Shown here in pieces: positions 42,914 to 54,873 of a stretch of 64,000 bases of DNA. Source of the stretch: Rapana venosa (lineage: Eukaryota > Mollusca > Gastropoda > Neogastropoda > Muricidae). The first letter of the stretch is position 1; each line of letters begins with the position of its first letter. The position numbers and the translations under genes are program-made. Below the pieces are notes generated by a model. The model was not told the origin of the DNA, searched no databases, and was given only the letters and a program-made list of their open reading frames with translations. The DNA is taken from positions 5,350,828 to 5,414,827 of the forward strand of contig CM054158.1 of the NCBI GenBank assembly GCA_028751875.1, given 5' to 3'.

Positions 42914-45900
42914 GTCAGGTCAGTCAGAGAAGTTCTCTGCTACTGCTACTGGTATCCATGTAACCCAGTACAACCTGTCGCATGTGGGGGAGGAAACCCC
43001 AATAGAAAAAACCCAAAACATATGAAGACTTGGAGAGGAGATTGGCGCCACCAAGGAATATCCTAAGCCCACAGAAAAAACATGAAAGACAAATGCAAAG
43101 CCGAAATGATACCGGATCGGTCGAGGCCCGGTTACCAACGACCGCGGTTTCCATTGATCAACACCAGGGAGGAAGTGACAAGTCAGCTACTGGAGTTAAA
43201 AACATTACTTAAGCTCCCTAGAGAACAAATCACCATTGGTAATGGAACATCCGTACACTCTACCAGTGCGGAAAAATAAAAGAACTAGAGTATGAGCTTA
43301 GCCGATATAATGGGACATTATGGACTAGGAGAAGTGAGATGGACGGGATTTGGTGAGACATTGACTGAAGAAGGCAACAAGATCTGGTACAGTGGCCAAG
43401 AGAAACATCACCAACATGGAGTGGCATTTATTGTCAGAAAGGAAGTAGTGGGGTGCATTATCAGCTGTACACCGGCTTCCAGCAGGATTATCAGCATCCG
43501 GGTTTTGGGCCAAGCCCAAGAACATCACCATCATACAAATCTATGCACCATCATCTGACCATACAGATGAAGAAGTAGAAGAATTTTATGAAGATCTTGA
43601 AGAGACCATTAAGAAAATACCCAAGAAGGACATCATCATCATCCAAGGGGATTTTAACGCCAAAGTAGGTCCTGACTCTTACAACCAATGGGCTGGAACA
43701 GTTGGTCAGTTTGGAACTGAGGAGACCAATGACAGGGGACTACGTCTGCTGGAGTTTGCCTGCACCCACAGACTTACCATTGCCAATACCCTCTATCCCC
43801 ACAAGCAGTCAAGGAGGACAACCTGGCATGCGCCAAACGGCAAGATCCATAACCAATAGATTTTATCTTAACACCACGGCGCTTCAAATCCAGCATAAAC
43901 AGAGCCAGAACAAGAACCTCCCTGGAGCTGACATAGGCAGCGACCACGACCTTGTGCTGCTGGTATTTCAAAATGAAGCTGAAGAAAAACAAACAGCCTG
44001 CAAACCACGTATCAATTTGACGTGGACAAATGAAAGATCCAGATGTCGAGGAGATCTTCCAAGCTAAGCTTGGCGACGTTTTGCGGCATTAACCCTCCTG
44101 GACAATGCATCAATGACCTCACCAACAACTTCAATGAGGCAGTCCGAGAAACAGAAAGAGGAGGTACTCGGTCGTCAGAGGAATAAACACCAGCCATGGA
44201 CTCCCAAATTACATTTTGGACCTCTGCATACATGAAGAGCACTGAAACCAACCTGTTTCCCAACCCTAAAGAATACCGGGAGGCCACAATCTCGTGAAGA
44301 AGTAAATGTTAAAGGCCAGAGAGAAGTGGATCGTGATGAATGTGATGAGATCGAAAAAAACATAAGTGGGCAACAGTAAAAAGGCATACGACACCCTGAA
44401 GAAACTCACAAAACCATTTCCCAAACCAAATCATCAGTCTTTTGAAGACAGCTCCGGAAACCTCCTCCAGAAAGCTCAGCTGCATTGAACAGGTGGTTCT
44501 GAATATTGTCAAGAACTGTAACAACTCCCCAATACAACGGGACAAGAGCATAATAGAAGAGAAAGCGCAACATCAAGAGCCCCCCTCCCCCATTACCTAT
44601 ACTGAGGGAAGAAGGGGAAGAAGCCATCCGCAGCTTACCAGTAGGAAAGTCCCCAGGAGCAGACAATTTTACCAGCAGAGCTGCCCCAAGCATGGTGGCG
44701 AAAAAAGTCATCACTATGTTACAGCTATCGTCAGAAGATTTGGGAGACAAAACAGTGGCCAACAGATGGACACAAACACTCATTTATACCCCTGCCCAAG
44801 AAGGGGGAAATTTTCGCCAAAGCCAAAACTATTTGAACAATCAGCCTCATCAGCCACGCCAGCAAGATCATGCTCAAAGTTATTTTGAATCGACTCAAGA
44901 AGGAGGCGAAGAACACCTTGCAGAGGAACAAGCTGGGTTCAGGGTAGGCGGAGCACAACGAACAGATTTTTAACTGCCACATCATGATGGAAAAACAACT
45001 TCAACATCAGAGAGACCTGTTCCACAACTTCATCGACTTCAAGAAGGCTTTTGAAAGAGTATGGCACGAAGGCCTATGGGGAGGTCCTCAGAATGTTTGC
45101 ATTGAATAAGGACAGTGCAAACCATTCAAGCACTATACAACACAGCAAGCAGTGCAGTCCTTCTGAACAATCAGGTCGGGGGAAATACTTCAAAACCACA
45201 GTTGGGGTCCGACAAGGATGCCTGTTATCTCCAGTCCCCGTTCAATCTGTTCTTGGAAAACATTATGAGAGAGACCCTCCATGACTTCCACTCTACCATC
45301 TCCATTGGCGGCAGACCCCTCAACAACTTACGGTTTGCCGATGACAGACCTCATGGGCGGAAGTAACACAGAGCTGCAAGATCTTACGACCAGACTTGAG
45401 AACAGAGCTGGGCATATGGGATGGAGGTGAGCTCGGAGAAAAGTAAAGTAAATTGTGAACAGCACGACCTTTCCACCGCTAAAATTTACATGAACGGCCA
45501 ACAACTAGAGGAGGTAGACGCTTTTTAAAAACCTCGGCGCTACACTCACAAAGGACGGGCGATCGACGACAGAAATCAAAGTCAGAATAGCCATGGCAAC
45601 ATCTTCCATGACCCAAAAATCACCACCATATGGAAAAGTAAAGAGATCAGTTTCCCAATCAAACTAAAGCTCTACAAAGCCCTAATTCAGTCGATCCTGC
45701 TGTACGGAAGTGAAAACCCGGACATTGACTGCTGAAACAAAAAAAGCGAATCCAATCATTCGAAACAAAATGCCATAGAAAACTACTGGGTATAAACCTG
45801 GAGAGAACGAAAGACCAATGAATTTGTCAAGAGTCAAATAACACGGATGGAGGTCCACAGGAACCCCTTCTCACCATCGTCAAGAAGAAAAAAGCTGACA

Positions 45901-46145
45901 TGGTTCGGCCACGTCACCCGCCAAAAACCCCTGCCCAAAACAGTACTGCAGGGAACACTCGAAGGTTGGGAGAAGGAGGGGAAGACAGAAAAAGTCATGG
46001 ATGGACAACATCAGAGAAAGGACCAGGATGAATGACTCGGCACTACTGCGCAAGCCGAGGACCGAGATGGATGGAGGAGGCTTACCACGGCATCGTCTTT
46101 CATGTCTCCCCCACGACCGCCAAGGTCACGGGTCTGATGATGATG
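42914..46145 (+). mobile_element. LINE family A copy 3 (RTE/BovB-like), full length with 11 bp target duplication
   Basis: The 3,232 bp element is bounded by attggattcag at 42,903-42,913 and 46,146-46,156. Readable blocks: ELEYELSRY (43,285), VAFIVRKEVVGCIISCTP (43,420), KKDIIIIQGDFNAKVGPDSY (about 43,630), RRTTWHAPNGKIHNQ (43,815), GADIGSDHDLVLLV (43,930), EEQAGFRVGG (44,925), FIDFKKAFERVWHEG (45,030), GVRQGCLLSPVP (45,205), LRFADD (45,330) and the C-terminal WFGHVTR (45,900). Endonuclease and RT lie in one ORF region, as in RTE elements. It ends in gatgatgatg. Indels break the frame, so it appears dead unless they are consensus errors. Confidence 0.85.
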
Positions 46146-46156
46146 ATTGGATTCAG

Positions 46157-46482
46157 AACAAAGAAGTATAACAAAGACATCCATTCCCTCCCTTTCCCCG
46201 GGTCATATACACACATGTACATGTGCTTTTTGGTTTGAGGCCGAGCAACGTTAATCCTTCGATCAAAGAATAAATTCAGGCAATGTAAACCCACCCAGCA
46301 GTACTAACGTCAGCAATAACAATTTAACTCATCTAATACAATGAAACAGAAAACTAACAGCGACAAAACTAAATAAATTCAGCATATTATGTGTATACAA
46401 AAGAACATAAAAAGGCCAAAACAGCAAGAACGTAAAAAACCAAAACCGAACCAATTACACAACACACACGCACTCCACACTT

Positions 46483-46515
<33 letters not shown>

Positions 46516-46682
46516 AGACAACAAACGCAAGATTCAAGCGTGAGGGTTGATATATCAACCCATATAAAGATCAATGCTTACACATGTACTCGATATGAAT
46601 ATGAAAACTTGGGTCATATCTGATTTTAATCACAAGAATAACGTCAGTGACACTTAAATCACTCTCTTAAGTTTACAAGTCG
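46157..46682 (-). other. Probable 3' UTR and flank of LINE family C, with a (CA)n tract
   Basis: No coding frame. If family B copy 2 is removed at its target duplication, this stretch directly continues the family C ORF end, giving a short C-terminus and a stop (taa) at about 46,672. A (CA)n microsatellite is at 46,488-46,514. Confidence 0.5.
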
Positions 46683-46693
46683 TGTTCTGTACT

Positions 46694-49600
46694 GTTACTT
46701 AGGCCCATCACTCCCCCTGGAGCATAGGCCGCCGACAACAGTCCGCCAGTGTCCTCTGTCCTGGGCTATTCTCTCCAGCTGTCTCCAGGTATATCCCATC
46801 TTCCTGGTTTCTGCCTCAAGGTCGCGTCGCCAGGTGTTTCTTGGCCTTCCTCTTTTTCGTTTTCCCTGGGGGTTCCATGATAGTGCCTGCCTTGTGATGT
46901 TGCTGGCTGGCTTTCTCAGGGTGTGCCCAATCCATCCCCATCTCCTGCGCCAGATTTCATTTTCGGCTGGCAGCTGGTTGGTACGTTGCCACAGGTCTGC
47001 ATTGCTGATGGTGTCGGGCCAGTGGACTTGGAGGATTCGTCTTAGGCAGCTGTTGATGAAGGTCTGCACTTTCTTGATGGTGGTCTTTGTTGTCCTCCAT
47101 GTCTCCGCTCCATATAGTTGAACTGACTTAACGTTGGAGTTGAACTGCCTGATCTTTGTGCGGGTCGACACAACCTTGGAGCTCCAGATGTTCTTCAGCT
47201 GCAAGTACGCTGCCCTCGCCTTGCCAATTCTTGCTCTGACGTCTGCGTCTGTGCCGCCCTGCATGTTAATGATGCTACCCAGGTACGTGAATGTCTCCAC
47301 TTCTTCCAGCTCCTTCCCATTTTAGTGTGACTGGGTCCTCACTCACTGCGTTGATCTTGAGAATCTTGGTTTTGCCTTCATGGATCTTTGAGACCAACTT
47401 GTAATGAGTGCTGCTAGTTCTGTAGTCTTGTCCTGCATCTGTTGGCGGCTGTGGGAAAGCAGGGCCAGTCGTCTGCAAAGTCGAGATCATCCAGCTGGTC
47501 CCACAGTGTCCACTGGATTCCATTTCTTCTGTATGCCGTTGAAGTCTTCATGTCCAATCGATCACCAGGAGGAAGAGGAAAGGTGACAGGAGACAGCCAT
47601 GTCTGACTCCGTCTTCACCTCAAAGCTGTTTGTGAGTTGTCCCCCATGGACCACCCGGGAGGTCATTCTTTCATAGAGTTCTTGATCAAGTTGACCAGTT
47701 TGGTTGGCACTCCATGTGGCGAAGCAATTTCCAAGGGTGTTGCGGTCCACATTGTCAAAGGCTTTCCCAAATCACAAAGTTGATGTATAAAGATGAGTTC
47801 CACTCTAAAGATTGCTCAACGATGATGCGCAAGGTGCAATCTGATCTATGCATGATCTGTTCTGGCGGAAGCCGGCCTGCTGGTCTCGGAGGAGAGGTCG
47901 ACTGCATTTTTCATTCTCTCGAGGAGGATCCTGTTAAAGACTTTTCCTGGCACGACAGAAGCATTATCCCTCTATAGTTGGCACAGTTACTGAGGTCTCC
48001 TTTCTTGGGTAGCTTGATGAGGTAGCTCTCCTTCCAGTCTGATGGTACTTCCTCCTCTCCCCAAATCTTCCCAAAGAGAGGGTACAGCATCTCTACCGTG
48101 GTCTCCAGGTCTGCCTTGAGTGCTTCTGCTGGGATGTTGTCCGGTCCTGCTGCCTTGCCATTTCTCAGCATTTGATGGCTTTCCTGATCTCCTCCCTGGT
48201 TGGTTGCTCACAGTTGATGTCTAGGTCTCTATCAGCAGGGTCGATGTCCGGGGGGTTTGAAGGGACGGGTCTGTTCAGGAGTTCCTCAAAGTGCTCTGCC
48301 CATCTGTTCAGTTGCCCCTCTGTTCCCAGGATGGCGTTTCCTTTCTTGACTTTGACTGGTCGCTCAGGCCTGCTGTACTTCCCTGAGAGTTTCTTAGTGG
48401 TGTCATACAGCAGCTTCATGTTGTTACTGGCTGCTGCTTCCTCGGCTTCCTCTGCCAGGCTGTCGATGTACTTGCGCTTGTCTGTTCTTGCGCTCCTCTT
48501 GACTTCTCTGTTGGCTTCTGTGAAGTCTGCTTGTGCCTTGGCCTTTGCTGCTCTTGTCCGGCTGTTGTTTTCTGCTGCTTTCTCTTTTCAATCTTGCCCA
48601 TTGTGACTGCCGATATCCATTCCTTCTGTTGGTGTCTCTTGGGGCCCACTACTTCCTGACAAGTTGATGTCAGTGTCTCTTTCACTTTCTTCCACTGGCT
48701 CTCGATGTCAGTCTCTTCTTCAAGCAGTTCTTGTAGTACTTGGTACTTGTTGGTGAGGGACAGCTTAAATTCTTCATTTATCTTTGAGTCTTTCAGCAGG
48801 CTGGTGTTGTACTTCTGCCTCTTTGTTGTTACTTTCATCCAGTTCCTCTTCAGCTTTAGCTTCAGCCTGGCTACCAAAAGGTGGTGGTCAGATGCAACGT
48901 CTGCTCCTCTTTTCACCCTTACATCCTGTAGTGATCTCCTGAATTTCTTGGCCATGCAGATATGGTCGATCTGGTTCTCAGTCACATGATTTGGTGATAC
49001 CCAGGTGGCCTTATGTACTCTTCTGTGGGGGAAAATGCTGCCACTGATTACCAGATTGTTGATAGCACAGAAGTCTGCAAATCTCTCGCCATTCTCATTC
49101 ATCTCTCCTAATCCGTGTCTTCCCATCACTTCCTCACATCCCGTGTTGTCTTGTCCGATCGTGGCATTGAAATCACCCATGAGGATGTTTATATCTTTTT
49201 CTGGGTACTTGGCAATGACGTTCTGCAGGCTGTCGTAGAGTTGATCTTTGGCTTCTTCATCGCCGTCATTTGTTGGCGCATAACACTGGATGATGTTCAT
49301 TCTGATCTTCTTCTTCTTAGTCCGGAAGGATGCCGCAATGATTCTTGATCCGTGTGCTTCCCATCCTATCAGGGCTTGCTGCGCAGGTCTTGACAACATG
49401 AGCGCTACGCCTTCTGTGTGTGGAGCATTGTCTTCTTCATGGCCAGAATAAAGTAGCATCTCTCCAGTGAGCAGTCTCCTTTGTCCTGACTGTGTCCAAT
49501 GGGTCTCACTGATGCCAAGCAATATGAGGTTGTAGCTTTTCATCTCTGCTGCTACTTGTGTTGTTTTTCCCGTCTCATACATGGTCCTCACATTCCATGT

Positions 49601-49844
49601 TCCGACGTTGATGGTCCTGGTCGATAAAAGGGGGGTCGGCCTTGTGGCTTCCGTAGACTCACGGCTTTCACCACATGGCGTCATACATCCTCTTGGCGAG
49701 GACCCTTCCTCTCCCAGGGCAGTAGTCTCTTGGTCTGTTGTTGGCGTTTCTGTAGCAAACTTTGTTTTTATGGGGTGGGGTTGCTAGCCCCACGCCCAAC
49801 CCTCTTCCTTTCTCATCCGGGCTTGGGACCGGCAATGGCAGAGT
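46694..49844 (-). mobile_element. LINE family B copy 2, full length with 11 bp target duplication
   Basis: Bounded by tgttctgtact at 46,683-46,693 and 49,845-49,855. The 5' UTR (minus strand) opens attgccggtcccaagcccgg and includes ggggctagcaacccc. It is followed by the endonuclease and linker frame (48,416-49,684), linker/RT frames (48,165-48,419; 47,911-48,171) and the C-terminal frame 46,695-47,300 ([51 protein letters not shown]). The RT middle (47,275-47,910) has several frameshifts, including beside FADD (about 47,480). It is inactive as read. Confidence 0.9.
48416..49684 (-). CDS. LINE family B endonuclease frame, 422 codons open
   Basis: An AP-type endonuclease with its usual motifs in order: INVGTWNVRTMYETGKT, LILLGISETHW, GVALMLSRPA, IIQCYAPTNDGDEEA, DINILMGDFNATIGQDN, GRHGLGEMNENGERFADFC, HKATWVSPN, NQIDHICM and GADVASDHHLL. 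The Glu, Asp-Asn and Ser-Asp-His residues expected at the active site are all present. The protein nicks the target DNA to prime reverse transcription. The frame continues into a linker and loses RT similarity near 48,600 because of a frameshift. Confidence 0.9.
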   Translation of the reverse strand: MTPCGESRESTEATRPTPLLSTRTINVGTWNVRTMYETGKTTQVAAEMKSYNLILLGISETHWTQSGQRRLLTGEMLLYSGHEEDNAPHTEGVALMLSRPAQQALIGWEAHGSRIIAASFRTKKKKIRMNIIQCYAPTNDGDEEAKDQLYDSLQNVIAKYPEKDINILMGDFNATIGQDNTGCEEVMGRHGLGEMNENGERFADFCAINNLVISGSIFPHRRVHKATWVSPNHVTENQIDHICMAKKFRRSLQDVRVKRGADVASDHHLLVARLKLKLKRNWMKVTTKRQKYNTSLLKDSKINEEFKLSLTNKYQVLQELLEEETDIESQWKKVKETLTSTCQEVVGPKRHQQKEWISAVTMGKIEKRKQQKTTAGQEQQRPRHKQTSQKPTEKSRGAQEQTSASTSTAWQRKPRKQQPVTT

Positions 49845-51075
49845 TGTTCTGTACTTTTATTCATGAAATATCTTTTTAGATGTGTTTTATACTGATTTTT
49901 GTTTTTAATGCATTTCAAATTTTGGGGGAGTTTATTCCATAGGTCACTGCCTGAATACAAGAGGCTCGATTTATATAGGTTATTTCTGGGTCTTGGAAAT
50001 GTTAGCAAATGGTTGTGTCTATGTTGGTTAACTTTGAAAGCTTTGGTAATCTTGGGAGGTGCATTTTGATTAACAACTTTTTGCATAAGCACAGCTTTAT
50101 TGAATAAAAGTCGGTTTCGAAATGTCAGGACATTTATTTGTTTATAATCCTCAATTGTCAGGGTGCTTGTTTTTAACAATACAAGTTTTACTGCTCTTTT
50201 ATATAAACGATGAATGAATTTTAAGTTCGTTCCACTGCAGGTATCCCAAATAGTTGACGCATAGTCAATGATTGGTAGAATGTGACCGCAAAAAAATAGT
50301 TTTCGAGAATGATTATTTAGAAAGTGTTTTATTTTGGATAATTGAAGTAGCCTGTGAGCTAGGCGTTTACCTAGTGACATTATGTGATCAGTCCAAGTCA
50401 TATTTTTGTCAATGGTAACACCTAATATTTTATGTGAGTCAACTTCTTCAACTATTCCGTTATCCATCAACAGAGGTTGAAACCTATCATTCATTTTTTG
50501 CCTTTTCTGTCTTGCTGATACGTACATACACTTTGTTTTTTGTGCATTTAAGGACATGTGGTTTAATTGAGTCCAAATAATCAATCTGTCAATACTGTAT
50601 TGAAGTTTGCGAGTTAATCTGCTGGAGTCTGAATCACTACAAAAGAGAGTGGTATCATCAGCAAACATTTCACAGTTACATTTAATAAAACAGGGTAAAT
50701 CATTTACATAGATTGAAAACAAGAGTGGTCCCAATACTGAGCCTTGTGGTACCCCATATCTAATGGGTAGTAGTTCTGATGCTTGGTTATTTACAGATAC
50801 AAGCTGCTGCCTATTAGACAGAAAATTTTCTAGTAGTTGGATAACTTCAGGTGGCAGTTTGTACAATTCTAATTTACGCAATAACAAAGAGTGGTTGATC
50901 ACATCAAATGCTTTTTCAAAGTCAACAAAGAGGAGGCCAGTAAACTTATTGTCATTTATATTGTGTAGGAGACTGTCAGTGAGCTGAGTTAGGGCAGTGT
51001 GACAGGAATAGTTTTTTACGAAACCCTGATTGATCCTCGTGCAATAGATTGTTTTTTTGTTTTTTTTTATAAAGT
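49784..51075 (-). pseudogene. LINE family C, RT 3' part (372 codons open)
   Basis: The minus-strand frame carries FVDFEKAFDVINHSLLLRKL (50,870-50,930), YGVPQGSVLGPLLFSIYVND, CEMFADDTTLF, HMSLNAQKTKCMYVS, KILGVTIDKNMTWTDHI and a C-terminal LWNKLPQNLKCIKNKN. These are typical of CR1/Jockey-group elements. The frame from the catalytic FADD to the end is intact, but its last codons come from family B copy 2, inserted at 49,844. One frameshift lies near 51,000, and family B copy 1 is inserted at 51,076. Confidence 0.85.
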
Positions 51076-51086
51076 AAGAATTTAGG

Positions 51087-52544
51087 CCCCCGTGGGTCTC
51101 CCGGGGTATGCTTGCAAAGCGAGCATTGCAAGAATAGGAACCCTGCCCGCCATCCAGGCATGTCGTAAAAGGCGACTAAGGAGGCACCTTTCCCCCTAGG
51201 TAAAGGGGGTTGGACACAGGGCTAACAACCCTGCTCTGTAAAAAAATCTCCTGTTACGGAAACCTTAAACAGCTTAACTCATGCCAACTCAGTCTTTGGG
51301 AGATCTGGGGATCCTTCAAGGAAACCTATGACGCGCTGCAGCCAAACCCGTCAGGAAGATGCAGGGCTGACGACCCCTCATCAACCAGAGATGCCCCTGG
51401 TGAAGTCCCCGAGGTTGTTGTCACGTCGGCCGGTCCTACTTGGAACATGGAACGCGAGGACCCTCTGGGAAACCGGACGGTGTGCGCAGGCAGTGAGGGA
51501 GATGAACAGATATCGCCTCACACTCCTGGGCATGTCTGAAGTCCGGTGGAATGGTCACGGAGTGACAAGATTACAGTCAGGAGAAACTTTGCTCTACTCC
51601 GGTAAAAGTGAAGAAGACCGTCACGAAGCTGGAGTAGGTCTCCTGCTGTCCAAACATGCAGCCAAGAGCCTGCTGGAATGGGAGCCCGTTTCAGACCGCA
51701 TCATCACCGCGCGGTTTGAGTCGCGCTTCCAGAAGGTGTCCCTTGTCATGTGCTACACCCCCTACCAACACCGCGGAGGAGGAAGACAAAGACAACTTCT
51801 ACACCCAGCTCCAGTCGGTGGTAGACAAAATCCCGAGACGGGACATGCTCATCCTCATGGGGGACATAAACGCCAAGGTCGGGACTGACAAAAACTGATA
51901 GAGAGCGGGAGATGGGACGACATGGGCTTGGAAACATAAATGAAAATGGAGAAATGCTTGCTGATTTTTGTGCTGCCAACAGCCTTGTGATTGGAGGCAC
52001 GCTTTTTCCACACCAGCGTTGCCACAAAGCCACCTGGGTCTCCCCCGACCACCAGACAGAGAACCAGATAGATCACGTCATGGTGAGACAACGCTACCGG
52101 AGCTCCCTACAAGACGTGAGAGTAAGACGGGGAGCAGACATAGGGTCAGACCACCATCTTGTGGTCACCAAGATCAAGATGCGCTTGTCTGCGAGAAAGA
52201 CTCTGCAGAATCCAAGGAAAAAGTTCAACGTTTTGAGATTGAAACAAGAAGACACAAAGCAGGCATTTCAGATCTCACTTCACAACCGCTTCCAAGTGCT
52301 CCAGTCAGAGGAGACAGAAACAGTGGAACACAAATGGACCACCTTCAAAGACGCCATTGTGGGAGCCTGTGATGAGGTTTTGGGACAACCTCAGATGAAT
52401 AGATGTGTGGATCGGTGGTCTAGAGGTAACGCGCCTGTCTAGAAAGCGAAAAGTCCGGGTCTGAAGTGTGCGGCGGTTCGTACCCCGTTTGGACCGGAAA
52501 TTTTTCCCCCATCCATTAGACCATGAGTGGTGGTCTGGGCGCTA

Positions 52545-52575
<31 letters not shown>

Positions 52576-54862
52576 CGTGTGTTACACGTAATTATTTAGC
52601 GCACGTAAAAAAACCCACGGCAACAAGAGAGTTGTCCCTGGCAAAATTCTTAGAAAAAAGCCACTCTGATAGGGAAACAAATACAGCTGCAGAAAAAAAA
52701 AAAAAAAAGGGTGAAAGGGTGGCGCAGCGCTAAGTGGCGACGCGTTCTCCCGCTCTCCCTGGGGAGAGCAGCCCGAATTTCACGGAGAGAAATCTGCCGT
52801 GACTTAAAGTGGTATGAAATAAAATCTGAGCGCTTTGATTTGTTGCTTTACAAGATTCAGCGCTATATAAATTCCATACATTATTATTATTATTAATAGG
52901 AAGCCATGGATCAAGGATGAGACCTGGAAGAAAGTTGAGGAGAGAAGGCTAGCCAAACAAGAGCTGAACCGAGCTACGACCCGCCAACAGAAGCGGCGAG
53001 CAACAGCCAAGTACTCCATACTTGCCAAAGAAGCCAAGAATGAGCTACGAGCAGACAAACGAGCTCACATCAATGCCATCGCAGATGAGGCAGAAGAGGC
53101 TGCTGGCAAGGGAGACCTCAAGACCCTGTATGCCACCACCAGACTTCTTAGCGGGCGTCGCAGCAACACAAACAGACCTGTCAGAGACAAGGAAGGGAAG
53201 CTTCTCACCTCTATTGAAGACCAGCTAACAAGGTGGAAAGAGCATTTTCAGGAGGTTTTGAATCGACCAGCCCCAGAGGAACGACCTCAGCTGGAGCCAG
53301 GGGACCCTCTCGACATCAACATTGGAGAGATCACCAAAACAGAGATCCGAAAGGCTATCAGCAGCTTGAAGAACGGCAAGGCTGCTGGCATCGACAACAT
53401 TCCGGCAGAAGCCTTGAAAGAAGGGGGTAGTAACATCGTTGACGAGTTACACCACTTGCTCAACCTGATCTGGACAACTGGGGAGGTGCCAGCAGAATGG
53501 AAGAAGGGCCTGCTTGTGAAGCTCCCCAAGCACGGCGACTCTCCCAGTGTGGAAAGTGGCGAGGTATCACCCTGTTGTCCATCCCCAGCAAAGTCCTCAC
53601 AAGAGTCATCCTGGACCGAATGAAAGATGCTCTCGACAAGACTCTTCGAGATGAACAGGCAGGCTTCAGAAAAGAACGTTCCTGTACCGACCAGATTGCG
53701 ACCCTCAGAATCATCGTGGAACAGTCCATAGAATGGCAGTCACCTCTCTACGCCTGCTTCATCGATTTTGAGAAGGCTTTTGACAGCGTGGACAGACAAG
53801 CAATCTGGAACATCCTTCTCCACTATGGTGTGCCACCAGAGTTTGTCAGCATCATAAGCCAACTTTATGAAGGATTCTCCTGCCAGGTCATCCACGGTGG
53901 AAGACTCTCCGACAGCTTCGGATCTCTTCCGGCGTCAGACAGGCTGCTTGTTGTCTCCACTCCTCTTCCTTGTGGTGCTGGACTGGGTGACAAGGACGCC
54001 TATGCAAGTTCCGGGGAAAAATATCCAATGGACCCTCATGACAAAGCTGGAAGATCTCGATTTTGCCGATGACCTGGCTCTGCTATCCCCCCGCCTGCAG
54101 CACATCCAAAGCAAAGTCACGGGCCCTAGATACCACAGCTAGACGTGTTGGCCTCAGGGTCAGTCAAGAGAAGACCAAGCTACTGCGTACCAACAACCAG
54201 CAAGAGGCTCCTGTCACCATCTCTGGGAAAGCAGTAGAGGATGTCAGTGAATTTGTGTACCTGGGCAGTAAGATTCAGCCAGACAGGAGGCACAGACGAA
54301 GACATCAAGGCAAGAATAAAGAAAGCACGCCAAGCATTTGCCATCTTGAAACCCGATGGAGAACAAATGCGATCTCCACAACCACCAAGCTCAGGATCTT
54401 CAACTCCAACGTGAAGTCTGTGCTTCTCTACGGGTCAGAAAACTTGGCGGGTCATCAACACCAGCTCCTCCAAGATCCAGACCTTCATCAACGGATGTCT
54501 CCGGCAGATCCTTCATCTCAGATGGTTCGACAGAGTGCCAAGTACCGACCTGTGGATGAGGGCGAACCAACAGCCTATGGAAGTCCAAGTAAGGCGGCGA
54601 AAGTGGCGTTGGGTCGGCCACACCCTACGGAAGGAGCCTGGCAACATCACCAGACAAGCCCTCGAGTGGAACCCGCAGGGGAAAAGGAAGAGAGGGCGCC
54701 CCAAACAGACCTGGAGGAGAAGCCTGCATAGTGAGCTGAGAGACTCCAGCCTGACATGGGAAGAGGCCAATACCCTTGCCAGAGACAGGAGAAGGTGGAG
54801 GGACGCTGTTGAGGCCCTATGCTCCGCTAGGAGCTATAAGGAATAAGAAGAGGAAGAAGAAG
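51087..54862 (+). mobile_element. LINE family B copy 1, inserted in LINE C, with 11 bp target duplication
   Basis: Bounded by aagaatttagg at 51,076-51,086 and 54,863-54,873, in a host LINE whose RT frame is split between the two sides. The 5' UTR includes cgtaaaaggcgactaagg and agggctaacaaccctg. Endonuclease: GTWNARTLWETGRCAQ (51,438), MSEVRWNGHGV, ILMGDINAKVGTDKN (51,850), ENQIDHVMV and GADIGSDHHLV. RT: GKAAGIDNIPAEALKEG (53,378), CFIDFEKAFDSVDRQAIW (53,756), LEDLDFADDLALLSPRLQ (54,046). C-terminus: KWRWVGHTLRKEPGN and [17 protein letters not shown] (54,665). It ends in a (GAA)n tail. Five or more frameshifts and one SINE insertion make it inactive. Confidence 0.95.
52403..52894 (+). mobile_element. 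SINE-1, full-length copy inside LINE family B
   Basis: The tRNA-like head at about 52,411-52,490 has an A-box region (ggtggtctagaggtaacgc) and a B box (cggttcgtacccc). The body holds the landmarks found at 4,955 and 15,595. The 3' end is the conserved agcgctatataaattcca block with an (ATT)n tail. aatag flanks the insertion (52,398-52,402 and 52,895-52,899), and the LINE frame rejoins exactly across it (QMNR then KPWIKDETW). Pol III transcription and mobilisation by a LINE with the same 3' end are expected for such elements. Confidence 0.9.
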
Positions 54863-54873
54863 AAGAATTTAGG

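Noticed and set aside
46694..49844. A host gene, since such endonuclease-RT proteins are often named as cellular proteins in automatic annotation
   Set aside because: Endonuclease, RT and target duplications show it is a LINE.
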